64,000 nt of DNA from Bin87 sp965220055 (GTDB lineage Bacteria > Chloroflexota > Dehalococcoidia > Lucifugimonadales > UBA3495): contig CBDCPE010000003.1 in NCBI GenBank assembly GCA_965220055.1, positions 248,001 through 312,000 of the forward strand. Reading direction: 5' to 3'. The position numbers were made by a program, and so were the translations under genes. Under the pieces are notes generated by a model that was given only the letters and a program-made list of their open reading frames with translations, ran no database searches and was not told where the DNA came from. Positions 7,745 through 16,903 of the stretch are shown here, one piece after another (the stretch's first letter is position 1; the number at the start of each line of letters is the position of its first letter).

Positions 7745-8257
7745 TTATGAGCCGAACTCGGTGCCGATGAGGACGGCCACGGGACGGTTGAGGCGCTGGG
7801 ACTCTTCAAAGGCGATGCTGATGCGGTCGGCGTCGTCATCGGTTTCCACGAGGTAGTAGTTGATGCCCCAGGCGTGGAGGATGTGCTCGATGAAACGGCC
7901 GGCGGAGTCGGGAGTGAGACCGCGGCGGGTCCAGCCGCGATAGCCGACCAGCATGACCAGGGGCTGGTTAAGGTCCAGGCACAGGCCGCGGATGGAGTCG
8001 CCGGCCTCGAAGATGCCGGTATTCTGGATGAGGACGACGGGGTTGGCGCCGCCAACCCACAGGCCGGCGGCCACGGCCATGGTCTCGCCCTCGCGGCAGA
8101 CGGGCACCAGGTCCAGGGTGGGTTCTTCCATCATCATGTTATAGAGGAAGTTGGTCTCGCTGTCGGGGAGCCAGACAACGTGGGAAACGTTGTTCTTCTT
8201 CAGCTCGGCGACCAGGGAACCCGGATGCAAGATAGATTCGTAGACTTCGGTGGTCAT
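7745..8257 (-). CDS. Thiamine diphosphate enzyme, sulfopyruvate decarboxylase-like alpha subunit
   Basis: This 170-residue protein corresponds to the pyrimidine-binding half of a split thiamine enzyme (ComD type). It carries CREGETMAVAAGLWVGG, with the conserved glutamate that activates the cofactor, and NTGIFEAGDSIRG. It pairs with the beta subunit at 7088-7684 to make the active site at the subunit interface. It is the first gene of the operon, behind a near-consensus promoter at 8335-8363, with AAGGAG before the ATG. Confidence 0.75.
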   Translation of the reverse strand: MTTEVYESILHPGSLVAELKKNNVSHVVWLPDSETNFLYNMMMEEPTLDLVPVCREGETMAVAAGLWVGGANPVVLIQNTGIFEAGDSIRGLCLDLNQPLVMLVGYRGWTRRGLTPDSAGRFIEHILHAWGINYYLVETDDDADRISIAFEESQRLNRPVAVLIGTEFGS

Positions 8258-8334
8258 TCTGGAGACTCCTTAGAGCGATGCGAGAGCGATACGCCGGGAA
8301 AGACGTGCTATCAGTACGTTTTAGTCGAGCCGGC

Positions 8335-8363
8335 ATTATATGGGGTGGCATTTGGGGCGTCAA
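8335..8363 (-). promoter_or_regulatory. Sigma-70 promoter of the decarboxylase operon
   Basis: On the minus strand, TTGACG (8363-8358) and TATAAT (8340-8335) are separated by exactly 17 bp. This predicts a leader of about 70 nt before the ATG at 8257. Confidence 0.75.
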
Positions 8364-8410
8364 CGGAATTCGTCGGCGGCCCGGGGCGGTTGCAAAGTCA
8401 GCAGGTGCTT

Positions 8411-8450
8411 TTTGCTTGACGTGGGGAACGCCTTTGCTTGACGTGGGGAA
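8411..8450. repeat. Tandem duplication of a 22-bp unit
   Basis: tttgcttgacgtggggaa occurs at 8411-8428 and again at 8433-8450. Confidence 0.8.
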
Positions 8451-8628
8451 TACCCCCTGACCTCCTTCCATCAAGGGAGAGGGGACACGATAGGGGTTAC
8501 AAGTCCTAAATTAGCTCCCACGAAGGGGAGAAGGGACCTTGCAATTGGCCTGGCCCGGTACAGCACGGGCACCGAAGAGGTCTCCAATCGGGGAGTCCGC
8601 TGGTGATCGCCCGGTGACGGGTATGGCA

Positions 8629-8651
8629 GGGGCGAATGATCGTTCGCTCCC
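8629..8651. repeat. GGGGCGAAT palindromic repeat, diverged copy
   Basis: An imperfect inverted repeat: ggggcgaat, centre gatc, then gttcgctccc. It belongs with the copies at 7035 and 55508. Confidence 0.6.
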
Positions 8652-9083
8652 GGAAAGGTGAGGTTGTCCGGCTCACGGTTGGTGCGTATTGGCTTGCTCC
8701 TGGAGGCTGGGCGGTGGTTGCTGGGTGTTGTCTGGTGGTCAGTGGTCAGGTGATCGGGTGCGCTGTGGTCTGCCAGAGCCTGATGGTCGTTGGTTAGCCC
8801 CACGGCCGGGGGTGGTACGCAAAGATTTAACCCCTGTTTCGGATCACTGCGGGCAGACCGAGAGGGTCATGGCCGCATCTCCCAGGATAGTGGCGTCTCC
8901 TGTGGCCGTTGAGACCGCGCCGGGGAAGTGCCTGGGTGGTGGCGGCGGCGGTCCCGGTAAGTCGGAGGGCCGGTTTTGCGATTTTGGCGCTAACGGTTTG
9001 GCCGTGAACGACCGGTTGGCTCTGGCATGAAAGGATTTACCTGACGTTGTCCATTATGGAACAACAGTTCTCCATTCGTCAAG

Positions 9084-9255
9084 AGGCCGACGTCAGATTC
9101 CAGGATCATTCGATTGTCATTACGAGGGGCGGAGCGACGCCGCGATCTCGTTGCGGTCAGACCGCTTGCGCCAAGTATGACTACCACGCCGACGAGATCG
9201 CCACGCTTCGCTCGCAATGACATTCAGGATAATCGAAAGGCCGACGTCAGATTCC
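9084..9255. repeat. 18-bp direct repeats bracketing a palindromic element
   Basis: aggccgacgtcagattcc occurs at 9084-9101 and 9238-9255. Between them, related caggat-a-tcga motifs flank the palindromic element at 9115-9222. This looks like a nested insertion or duplication rather than a simple target duplication. Confidence 0.65.
9115..9222. repeat. TCATTGCGAG-type palindromic element A
   Basis: The left arm starts tgtcattacgagg and runs to gcgatctcgt. The right arm runs from gacgagatcgcc to ctcgcaatgaca. The arms are inverted copies about 36 bp long around a central spacer. Confidence 0.75.
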
Positions 9256-9429
9256 CAAGGCCTTTCCATTTTCCCAAATCCGGTGTGTTTTTCGCCGTGC
9301 TGGATGCAAGCGTGGCCGCTTGCACGGCAGGGTTTTCGAGATTTCCGCTTTCGGGGGAGAGCCAGTGGCGGGGAGCGGGAACGGGATTTTCGGAGGATAG
9401 AAATGCCCATTGGGCGTACGCCAGGCTTG

Positions 9430-9458
9430 TTGACACGCCATAGTGAATGTGATAATTT
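9430..9458 (+). promoter_or_regulatory. Candidate promoter of the ACIII operon
   Basis: TTGACA lies at 9430-9435. Two -10 registers are possible: TGT-GATAAT (9451-9456, extended -10, short spacer) or TAATTT (9453-9458, 17-bp spacer). It lies about 105 nt before the first gene at 9561. Confidence 0.5.
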
Positions 9459-9560
9459 TCACCAGCCAAAAACGGGCCGCGTAATTTCAGCCGATTTGCA
9501 CGGTCGATTTATGGGCAACGAGCCCGGCATCATACGTTCAAGCGCAGGTTCACCAGCCAA

Positions 9561-9863
9561 ATGCCGCAAACCGATCCCAACGCGATGAACGCGGTTTTCT
9601 GGGGCGATGTCAGCCTCTGGCTGACGTACCTTTGGATTTACTTCCCCCTGATCATCATATTTGCGTTCAGCATGCTGATCGCCCACGGGCTCATCCCGTC
9701 GGGTGTGCAGACCGGGATCTACCCGGCGTTCTTGGCACGTTTGCGATTACCCATCACCGTGATCGGCGTTGCCGCGCTGGCGGGAGCCGTGGTCATGATG
9801 ATTTTGACCATCATGCAGTCGCCGGTTGCGCTGCAGAATGTTTGGGAACGCCTCTTCGTATAG
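9561..9863 (+). CDS. Small two-span membrane protein at the head of the ACIII operon
   Basis: This 100-residue protein has two membrane spans, WLTYLWIYFPLIIIFAFSMLI and LPITVIGVAALAGAVVMMIL. I do not recognise the family. It is co-directional with and 83 nt before ActA, and behind the only promoter-like sequence, so it may be an accessory or poorly conserved subunit of the complex. Confidence 0.6.
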   Translation: MPQTDPNAMNAVFWGDVSLWLTYLWIYFPLIIIFAFSMLIAHGLIPSGVQTGIYPAFLARLRLPITVIGVAALAGAVVMMILTIMQSPVALQNVWERLFV

Positions 9864-9946
9864 CGTGCGGGGCACCTAGCCGCCACGCTGCGATACCTGC
9901 CGCCTGACGCAACCAATCCCTGCCGCCCCCAGACCCGCCGATATCC

Positions 9947-10624
9947 ATGCCGCCCCTCCCACCTACTCGACTGCTCATACCGATGGCGCTCGCCGGGCTT
10001 GTCGTGACGGCCATCGTCGCGTTCATCCTGGTGGTGCTGTTCATATCCTGGTTCTCCAACCCACCCTTCGGCTGGGGCAACGCGCCGGACCAACCGATTG
10101 CCTTCCCGCACACGGTGCACGCGGGGTCGGTTGAAGAGGGCGGCCATGCCATTCAGTGTGAATTCTGCCACCGCAACGTGACCACGGGAGCGGCGGCCAC
10201 GGTGCCGGCCGTGGAGGTCTGTGTGATCTGCCACAAACAGGTCAACGGCAGCAACGTGGTCTCGTCGGAGGTTGAGCCGGAAACGCTCATCAACATTCAG
10301 CGGGTGCTGGACAAGCACGCGGAAGAACGGCCCATTGACTGGGAACGCGTGCATCGCCTGCCGGACCATGTACGGTTCATCCACGAAGCCCACATCCGCT
10401 TCCTGACCCAGGGCGAAGAACGCACGGTCACGCTGCCGATGGGAGACGAGAAACCGATGAACCTGCCGGTGTCGGTGCCGGAGGCCTGCTCGGTGTGTCA
10501 CGGTGACGTAGCCCAAATGGAAGTTGTACAGCCGCAGGATGGGCAGTCGCTGAAGATGGGCACGTGCCTGGACTGCCACCGGGAAAACAACGTCAGCACC
10601 GACTGCACGATCTGCCACAAGTAG
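9947..10624 (+). CDS. actA: ACIII subunit ActA, pentahaem cytochrome c
   Basis: The 225-residue protein has an N-terminal membrane anchor (MALAGLVVTAIVAFILVVLF) and five CXXCH haem sites: CEFCH, CVICH, CSVCH, CLDCH and CTICH. Histidines such as FPHTVHAG, FIHEAHI and LDKHAEE could be distal ligands. ActA is the multihaem c-type subunit of alternative complex III, which passes electrons from quinol oxidation out to periplasmic acceptors. It is followed after 14 nt by actB1. Haem attachment would need the Ccm system encoded at 19.5-24 kb. Confidence 0.9.
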   Translation: MPPLPPTRLLIPMALAGLVVTAIVAFILVVLFISWFSNPPFGWGNAPDQPIAFPHTVHAGSVEEGGHAIQCEFCHRNVTTGAAATVPAVEVCVICHKQVNGSNVVSSEVEPETLINIQRVLDKHAEERPIDWERVHRLPDHVRFIHEAHIRFLTQGEERTVTLPMGDEKPMNLPVSVPEACSVCHGDVAQMEVVQPQDGQSLKMGTCLDCHRENNVSTDCTICHK

Positions 10625-10638
10625 GCCGCACGCATATC

Positions 10639-12897
10639 ATGAAACTAACGCGCCGCAACTTCCTCGCCTGGGCCGGCATCGCCGCAACCGGAGCGATTGC
10701 CTGCGACCTGTTCGACGACGAGCTGCGGGTGCAGAGCCCCGCGCTGATTCCCGAAGACCTGGTGAAGGGCAGGGACAACTGGTACGCCACCTATGACGGG
10801 TCGGTTCCCGGCGGCGAGGGCGTCCTGGTGCGGGTGATGGAAGGACGCGCCAAGAAAGTACGCGGCAACCCCCGGTTTCCGACGAACCAGGGCAAGCAGT
10901 CGGCCACTGCCGACACGCTGCTGCAGTCGCTTTACCACCCGGACCGGATCGCCGGGCCCATGTTGCGTAACGGGCCGCGAGGGTCGGGGCTCTACCGCTC
11001 GATCGGCTGGGAAGAGGCGCTGAACCGGTTCAACGCGGCGGTGGACGAACGCGGGCAGGGCATGCTGCTGATCACCGAAGACCGCAAGTGCAGTTTCGCC
11101 AAGATCTGCGGAGCCTTCGCCGATGCGTTCGGCGGGCGGCACGTGGCCTTTGGCGGGGCGGCGGACGACTCGGCGTACCGGGCGGCGGTGAAGGACGTGA
11201 TGGGCACCGACAGCCTGCCGTTCCACGACATTGCCAACGCGTATACGCTGACCAGCTTCGGCTCGGACTTCCTTTCGACCTGGGGCAGCCCCACGGCTTA
11301 CTCGGTGGCGTACGGCAAGTTCCGTTCGCGCCCGAACATGAGCGACCGGGGCCGGCATTTCCATTTCGGCTCCCGCTACTCGATGACCGCGGCTAACGCC
11401 GACAAGTGGATACCGATTAATCCCGGGTCCGAAGGCTATGCCGCCATGGCGCTGGGATGGGCGGTCGCTGCGACCCAACTGGAATCGCCCTCAGTGGCAC
11501 AGATCACCGGCGTGGCTGGGCCGGGCCCATTGAGCGAATTCATTCCCGACGCCCTGGTGGACGTGCTTGGGATACCGGACGAAGTCCTGGGCGGGCAAAC
11601 CGTGCGGGAGTTCTTTGAAAATCTGGCGCGCGATTACATGGCCCACGGCGGACTGGCCATCGGCGGCGGCGGCGAGGCCGGCGCGTACAGCAACGGCCAG
11701 TTCAACGCCTCGGCCGTTTTGATCCTGAACTACCTCCTGGGCAATGTGGGACATGAGGGCGGTCTGCTGCCCGATCCCGGCAGCCCGATCTCCGATAGCC
11801 CGACGACGGCTCCGGTGGCGTCCCTGGTCGACTGGCAACAGATCGCCGGCGATATCAGCGGCGGCGCGGCGTCGTTGGTAGTCATACACAACGCCAACCC
11901 GGTGCACGGCCTGCCGGCCAGCGTGGGCCTCGAGGCGGCGCTGGGCAACGAGAACGTCGTGGTGATCAGCGCGAGCCAGTTCCTGGACGAGACCTCGGCG
12001 ATGGCCGACCTGCTTTTACCGGATCGCGCTGCGCTGGAGGACTGGGGCGACGATCTCCCCGACCCTATGCCGGGTTACCGCCTTTACGCAGTGCAGCAGC
12101 CGGTGGTTAATCCGCTGGCCGATCTGGACCCGCGGAGCTTCCCTGACGTGCTGCTGAACGCTGCAGCAACGCTGGGACGTGGCGACACCATGCCGGCGGC
12201 CAGCTATGAAGCGATGATCCGCTCGAACATCGAAGAAACGCTCGGGGCAGACCTCACCGACACGCTGATGTACGGCGGCTGGTGGGATGAAAACGTGACC
12301 GGCCGGGTGGCGACGCCCCCGGAGGGTACGCTCGCAAGAATCGCGCGCCGCGCGGCACCGGCCAATCTTGTCGGTAGCGGAAATTTCCAATTATTGCCCT
12401 ACGAGCACCACACGCTCCGGGACGGGCGAAACGCTCACCTGCCGTGGGCGCAGAACACGCCGGATCCGTTGACTACGGTGACTTGGCAGACTTGGGTCGA
12501 CATCAACGAAAAGCAAGGCAAAGATATGGGGCTGCGAGAGGGTGATGTGGTGAATATCACCACCGGCGCCGGCAGCATCCAGGCGCTGGTGTACCTGAAC
12601 CCAGGCACTCCTCCGGGAGTTGCGGCGGTGCCCATGGGCGGCGGTCGCAAGATTGGGTCGGACTATGCGACGGACCGGGACGCGCGGGAAAGCGGCAATG
12701 TGGTATCCATATTGGAGCCGGTTGCGGTGGACGGTGCCGGCGGCCTCGCCTGGAGCTCGACCCGGTGCTCGATTGCGCCGACGGGCGACAGCATGGCGGT
12801 ATCCAAGATGGAGGGTGACTACACCAGCCGCGAGGTTGGCGAACATCCGGCCGAGCAGGTTTTCAAGAGCATCAGCGCGGAGGAGGGAGGTCACTAG
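10639..12897 (+). CDS. actB1: ACIII subunit ActB1, molybdopterin-oxidoreductase-like
   Basis: The chosen ATG at 10639 begins a twin-arginine signal (MKLTRRNFLAWAG), giving 752 residues; a longer in-frame extension back to 10564 would bury it. GAIAC shortly after could be a lipobox, suggesting a Tat-exported lipoprotein. The body matches the large molybdopterin oxidoreductase fold that forms the ActB core in ACIII, a branch known to have lost the molybdenum cofactor. In many ACIII operons ActB is one chain of about 1000 residues with an iron-sulfur domain; here that domain is the separate next gene. The C-terminal part (VNITTGAGSIQALVYLNPG) is the usual dinucleotide-binding-like domain. Confidence 0.88.
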   Translation: MKLTRRNFLAWAGIAATGAIACDLFDDELRVQSPALIPEDLVKGRDNWYATYDGSVPGGEGVLVRVMEGRAKKVRGNPRFPTNQGKQSATADTLLQSLYHPDRIAGPMLRNGPRGSGLYRSIGWEEALNRFNAAVDERGQGMLLITEDRKCSFAKICGAFADAFGGRHVAFGGAADDSAYRAAVKDVMGTDSLPFHDIANAYTLTSFGSDFLSTWGSPTAYSVAYGKFRSRPNMSDRGRHFHFGSRYSMTAANADKWIPINPGSEGYAAMALGWAVAATQLESPSVAQITGVAGPGPLSEFIPDALVDVLGIPDEVLGGQTVREFFENLARDYMAHGGLAIGGGGEAGAYSNGQFNASAVLILNYLLGNVGHEGGLLPDPGSPISDSPTTAPVASLVDWQQIAGDISGGAASLVVIHNANPVHGLPASVGLEAALGNENVVVISASQFLDETSAMADLLLPDRAALEDWGDDLPDPMPGYRLYAVQQPVVNPLADLDPRSFPDVLLNAAATLGRGDTMPAASYEAMIRSNIEETLGADLTDTLMYGGWWDENVTGRVATPPEGTLARIARRAAPANLVGSGNFQLLPYEHHTLRDGRNAHLPWAQNTPDPLTTVTWQTWVDINEKQGKDMGLREGDVVNITTGAGSIQALVYLNPGTPPGVAAVPMGGGRKIGSDYATDRDARESGNVVSILEPVAVDGAGGLAWSSTRCSIAPTGDSMAVSKMEGDYTSREVGEHPAEQVFKSISAEEGGH

Positions 12898-12937
12898 GCC
12901 CGCGACGCGCTTGCCGTGACCTGGGGACAACTGAGAT

Positions 12938-13723
12938 ATGCCTAACGCCGAGTTTCCACACAAATGGGGAATGGTCGTCGACCTGGACAAGTGCACGGGC
13001 TGCCAGGCCTGTGTGGTGGCTTGTCAGGCCGAAAACAACATTCCCATCAACACCAAGGACTACTTCCTGCAGCGGCGCGCCTACGAGTGGATCCGCATCG
13101 AGCGCTACTGGGAAGGCGAGTACCCGAACATCAAGGCGCGGTTCATGCCGGTGCTGTGCCAGCACTGCGAGAACGCGCCGTGCGAGCCGGTTTGCCCGGT
13201 GTTCGCCACCTACCATAACGAAGAAGGCCTGAACGTGCAGGTGTACAACCGCTGCGTAGGTACGCGGTACTGCATCAACAACTGCCCGTACCAGGTGCGG
13301 ATGTTCAACTTCTGGCATCCCAACTGGCCGGCCAGGCTGGAAAACCAGCTCAATCCGGACGTCACGGTGCGGACGCGCGGTATCACCGAGAAGTGCACGT
13401 TCTGCGTGCAGCGGCTGCGCCGGGGCGAGATCGAGGTTGAGGCTCGGGGCGGACAGCGTCTGAACGACGAGCGCATGTCCGGCGGCAACTACGACCCGGC
13501 GTGCGTGCAGGCCTGCCCGACCAACGCCCTGATGTTCGGTGACCAGGCGAATGACGACACGGCCATCAAGCCGTACTTCGACGACGTGAACGCACATCCG
13601 GGTCACGGTGAACAGGACCGCGAAACCCGGGGCTACCGTCTGCTGGAAGAGATGAACACCCGCCCCAGCATCATCTACCTGAAGAAGATTGACCAGTACC
13701 CCCTGGCTAAGGGCGGACACTGA
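12938..13723 (+). CDS. actB2: ACIII subunit ActB2, iron-sulfur protein
   Basis: The 261-residue protein has four ferredoxin-type cysteine clusters: CTGCQACVVAC, CQHCENAPCEPVCP, CVGTRYCINNCP, and CTFC with CVQACP. In ACIII these hold three [4Fe-4S] clusters and one [3Fe-4S] cluster that carry electrons from the quinol site in ActC toward the haems. There is no signal peptide, as expected for a partner exported with Tat-dependent ActB1. Its stop overlaps the next start (TGATG), so the two are translationally coupled. Confidence 0.92.
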   Translation: MPNAEFPHKWGMVVDLDKCTGCQACVVACQAENNIPINTKDYFLQRRAYEWIRIERYWEGEYPNIKARFMPVLCQHCENAPCEPVCPVFATYHNEEGLNVQVYNRCVGTRYCINNCPYQVRMFNFWHPNWPARLENQLNPDVTVRTRGITEKCTFCVQRLRRGEIEVEARGGQRLNDERMSGGNYDPACVQACPTNALMFGDQANDDTAIKPYFDDVNAHPGHGEQDRETRGYRLLEEMNTRPSIIYLKKIDQYPLAKGGH

Positions 13724-15246
13724 TGGCTAGCGAAGCACACGCCCATACTGGACAGGACCACGACGCCCACGGGCACGACGCCCACGAGCACGGCCATTTC
13801 GGGCCGGAGATGTGGGTGATCCCCGAACGGTCGGGGTTGGTGTCCAGGGTAGTCGAGCGGCAGCAAGCAGGTTCGAGCCTGCTGCGGTGGGTTTATATCG
13901 TCGGCGGTGTGCTGACGATACTGGGCATCGTCGGGTTTGTGCTCAAGCTGGTGACGGTCGGGTTTTCCGACCATCGCGATTGGGGGTTTTACGTTGCGGC
14001 GTTCGCGTTTGTATTCACGCTGACCGCCTCGGCCCCGCTGGCGGCCTGCGCCTTCCGGTTCACCAAGAGCCACTGGCGGCGGCCGCTGACGCGCATCGCC
14101 GAGGTGTTCTCGGTGGTCAGCATCGTCAACATTCTGCTGTTCATCCCCGCGCTGATCGCATTGCCCGAAATTGGGGTGATGACGGAAAGCGGCGAGGAGA
14201 TGGTGCGCCGGTCCATCTGGTTCCAGGAGCTGAGCAACCCGTCAGGATGGCTGATGGCCGCGATGATCGGCCTCGTGTTCTGCTCATTGTCCATACTGTG
14301 GCTATCGGCCATGCCGGACATGGCGCAGAGCCGCCCGCTGGTGACCGGTTTCCGTGCTTCCCTGTACGCAAGACTGGCCGGCGGCTGGTACGGCACCAAG
14401 CGGCAGTGGCAGATCCAGAAGGGCGGCCTCGCCATCCTGGGCGCGCTGTACTTTATGCTGGTGGTGTTCGTGCAGTTCCTGGTGGTCAGCGACTTCGCCA
14501 TGGCGATGATACCGGGCTGGAAGGACGCGATTCTGCCGCCCTTCTACACGGTGATCAGCTTCCAGGGTGGCCTTGCGGCGATCCTGTTGACGGCCTACGC
14601 GTTGCGGCGCTGGGGCGGGTACCGGGAATACATGGGGCAAGCGCCCTTCTGGGCGGCCAGCAAGATTCTGCTGGGCCTGACTCTGCTGCACACCTACCAT
14701 CTGTTCGCGTTCTTCATCACCTACTGGTACGGTCGGCTGGAGGTTGAGCTGGCGATCCTGAACTACCTGATGTTCGATTCGTACAGCGGCATCTTCTGGG
14801 CGCAACTGATCTTCACTTTCTTCATACCCTTCCCGATCCTGTTGTCCAACCACGCCCGCCGTGAAGGCTGGGGCGCCCCGTTGGCGGCCGTCTTCATCCT
14901 GATCGGACTGATGCTCTTCCACATCCGCATATTTGCCGCGGCCTTTGCGGCGGCGCCCGCCGACCTGCACGGGCTGTACTACCTGCCCTCCGATGCCTTC
15001 GCGTTCCCGGCGCTGCTGTGCCAGGTGACCGCCACCCAGGTGTGTGACGTAACGGCGGCGACGTTCCCGAACCTCTGGGACATCTTCATGATCCTGGGCG
15101 CGGTGGGCATAGTGCTGTTCCTGCTGCGCATCGCTCTCATGATCCTTCCACCGCTGTGCCTCTGGGAAATGAAAGAAGGGTCGATGTACCAGCGGGTTGA
15201 TACGTTGATTCGGGGTCGCTACCTCGTCCTCGCCAAGCCGGAGTAG
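13723..15246 (+). CDS. ACIII NrfD-like membrane subunit, ActF-like
   Basis: This 507-residue protein has about ten membrane spans and is in the NrfD/PsrC family. The N-terminus is unusual: a run rich in histidine and aspartate (HTGQDHDAHGHDAHEHGH) that could bind metal. The second NrfD-like subunit at 15379 matches ActC better (FVFWIGISHAG), so this one is assigned to the ActF position. ActC and ActF are homologous and sit side by side in the membrane part of the complex. ActF usually lies near the end of the operon; here it directly follows ActB2. Confidence 0.75.
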   Translation: MASEAHAHTGQDHDAHGHDAHEHGHFGPEMWVIPERSGLVSRVVERQQAGSSLLRWVYIVGGVLTILGIVGFVLKLVTVGFSDHRDWGFYVAAFAFVFTLTASAPLAACAFRFTKSHWRRPLTRIAEVFSVVSIVNILLFIPALIALPEIGVMTESGEEMVRRSIWFQELSNPSGWLMAAMIGLVFCSLSILWLSAMPDMAQSRPLVTGFRASLYARLAGGWYGTKRQWQIQKGGLAILGALYFMLVVFVQFLVVSDFAMAMIPGWKDAILPPFYTVISFQGGLAAILLTAYALRRWGGYREYMGQAPFWAASKILLGLTLLHTYHLFAFFITYWYGRLEVELAILNYLMFDSYSGIFWAQLIFTFFIPFPILLSNHARREGWGAPLAAVFILIGLMLFHIRIFAAAFAAAPADLHGLYYLPSDAFAFPALLCQVTATQVCDVTAATFPNLWDIFMILGAVGIVLFLLRIALMILPPLCLWEMKEGSMYQRVDTLIRGRYLVLAKPE

Positions 15247-15263
15247 AGGAAGCTGTAACGGGG

Positions 15264-15291
15264 CAAGAGATTGCCACGCTACACTCGCAAC
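15264..15291. repeat. Degenerate solo arm of the TCATTGCGAG repeat
   Basis: gagattgccacgctacactc matches the right arm of the palindromic family with a few changes. No partner arm is visible in the 132-nt gap before actC. Confidence 0.5.
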
Positions 15292-15378
15292 GACGCTGAA
15301 CGCCAAACCACCGCTCTGAATCTTAGAAGACTCCTGAACAGATACCAGCCGAGCCACCACAGGTAAGAGTAAGTCAAA

Positions 15379-16767
15379 ATGCAGGAAGGCAAAGCCCTAC
15401 CCGCAGCGCAAGTTAACCGGGACCTGCTGCGGTCCATACTGGAGACGCCGCGCTGGTTCTGGCCGGTGGTATCGCTGCTTGGCATGGTGGTGCTGGCGGC
15501 GGCGGTCACCATCGGCATCATGGTCGACCGCGGTCTCGGCATCACTGGCCTGAACTACAAGGTGGTTTGGGGCTTCTTCATCACCAACTTTGTGTTCTGG
15601 ATCGGTATCAGCCACGCCGGCGTGATGCTTTCGGCCATCCTGCGGCTGGCCAAGGCCGAATGGCGCCGTCCGGCTACGCGAGCGGCCGAGGTCCTGACCA
15701 TCTTTTCGCTGATGACGGCGATGATCATGCCGATCATCCACACCGGACGGCCGTGGCGCATCCTGTACTGGGCCTTCCCCTACGACTTCGCCCGCGGCGT
15801 GTGGCCCAACATACGCACCCCGCTGGTGTGGGACCCGTCCGCGATCCTGACGTATCTGACCTCTTCCACCATGTTTGTGGCGATCGCGCTGGTGCCGGAC
15901 TTCGCGGTGCTGCGTGACCGGACCACCGGCTGGCCGAAGATCGTCTACACGCTGCTTGCCATGGGTTGGGAAGGCAATCCGCGCCAATGGAAGCTGCAGA
16001 TCATAGCCGGCGTGCTGCTTTCCGCGCTGATCCTTCCGGTTTTCGTCTCCGTGCACTCCATCGTGTCCTGGGACTTCGGTATGGCGGTCGCCATCAAGTC
16101 GTGGCACAGCACGGTGTTCGCGCCTTACTTCGTGGTCGGCGCGGTCCACTCGGGCGTGTCCGCCGTGGTGTTCGCCTTGATCCTGCTGCGCTGGGCCTAC
16201 GGCTGGCAGGACTACATCCGCCACGAGCACATTGACGCGCTGGGACGCCTGCTGATCGTCGTTGCCACCGGATGGTTCTACTTCCTGGCGATGGAGATCA
16301 TCTTCGGCATCTACGGCCTGGAAGGCGACGAACTGGGGGTTCGCGCCCTGCAGTTCCTCCCAGGAGACCACGGTGTGGCCTACAACATCTGGATGATAGT
16401 GTTCGTCGGCATCACCTACTTCCTGCCGGTTATACTGTGGCTGCCCAAAGCGTGGCGACGCAACCTGTGGATAATGTCGGCAGCGTGTATCTCGGTGAAT
16501 GTCGGTATGTGGCTGGAGCGGTACCTGTTGTTCGTGCCCGGCCAGGCTAACAAGCAATTCCAGACGTTCACGTGGAACGACTACCTGCCACAGTGGCCGG
16601 AAGCCCTGATCGTGGGCGCGACGTTCGCCTTCGTGTCCATGCTGATGCTGCTTTTCAGCCGGGTGTTCCCGCTGATGCCGTTGTATGACATCAAGGAAGG
16701 GGAAATACTCAAGACGGAAATGCAGATTGGCCGCCGAACCGTGCCGGCGACGTTCAGAGAGGATTAG
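15379..16767 (+). CDS. actC: ACIII subunit ActC, NrfD-type quinol-binding membrane protein
   Basis: The 462-residue protein has about ten membrane helices. The family signature FVFWIGISHAGVMLSA occurs early, then IMPIIHTGRPW and later MWLERYLLFVPG. In ACIII, ActC contacts the iron-sulfur part of ActB and holds the periplasm-facing quinol oxidation site. The start has no strong ribosome site (AGTAAGTCAAA before the ATG). The gap from the previous gene contains a solo palindromic arm. Confidence 0.9.
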   Translation: MQEGKALPAAQVNRDLLRSILETPRWFWPVVSLLGMVVLAAAVTIGIMVDRGLGITGLNYKVVWGFFITNFVFWIGISHAGVMLSAILRLAKAEWRRPATRAAEVLTIFSLMTAMIMPIIHTGRPWRILYWAFPYDFARGVWPNIRTPLVWDPSAILTYLTSSTMFVAIALVPDFAVLRDRTTGWPKIVYTLLAMGWEGNPRQWKLQIIAGVLLSALILPVFVSVHSIVSWDFGMAVAIKSWHSTVFAPYFVVGAVHSGVSAVVFALILLRWAYGWQDYIRHEHIDALGRLLIVVATGWFYFLAMEIIFGIYGLEGDELGVRALQFLPGDHGVAYNIWMIVFVGITYFLPVILWLPKAWRRNLWIMSAACISVNVGMWLERYLLFVPGQANKQFQTFTWNDYLPQWPEALIVGATFAFVSMLMLLFSRVFPLMPLYDIKEGEILKTEMQIGRRTVPATFRED

Positions 16768-16903
16768 CGCGCCGGCGTTTCGCTACGGGCATTTTTGCAT
16801 GGATGTACAGGATGGACGGGATTGTTCTGATTGAGGATTTCCTGGATTATCGCGAAAGCGGGAATGACGGAGAGTCGGAATTGGGAATGACGGTAGTATA
16901 GAG

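Larger units (their letters stand above)
8364..9429. other. Gene-free stretch with repeats
   Basis: No frame here has convincing coding character on either strand. It contains a 22-bp tandem duplication (8411-8450), a GGGGCGAAT palindrome (8629-8651) and a TCATTGCGAG-type palindromic element (9115-9222) within 18-bp direct repeats. It separates the divergent decarboxylase operon from the ACIII operon. Confidence 0.6.
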
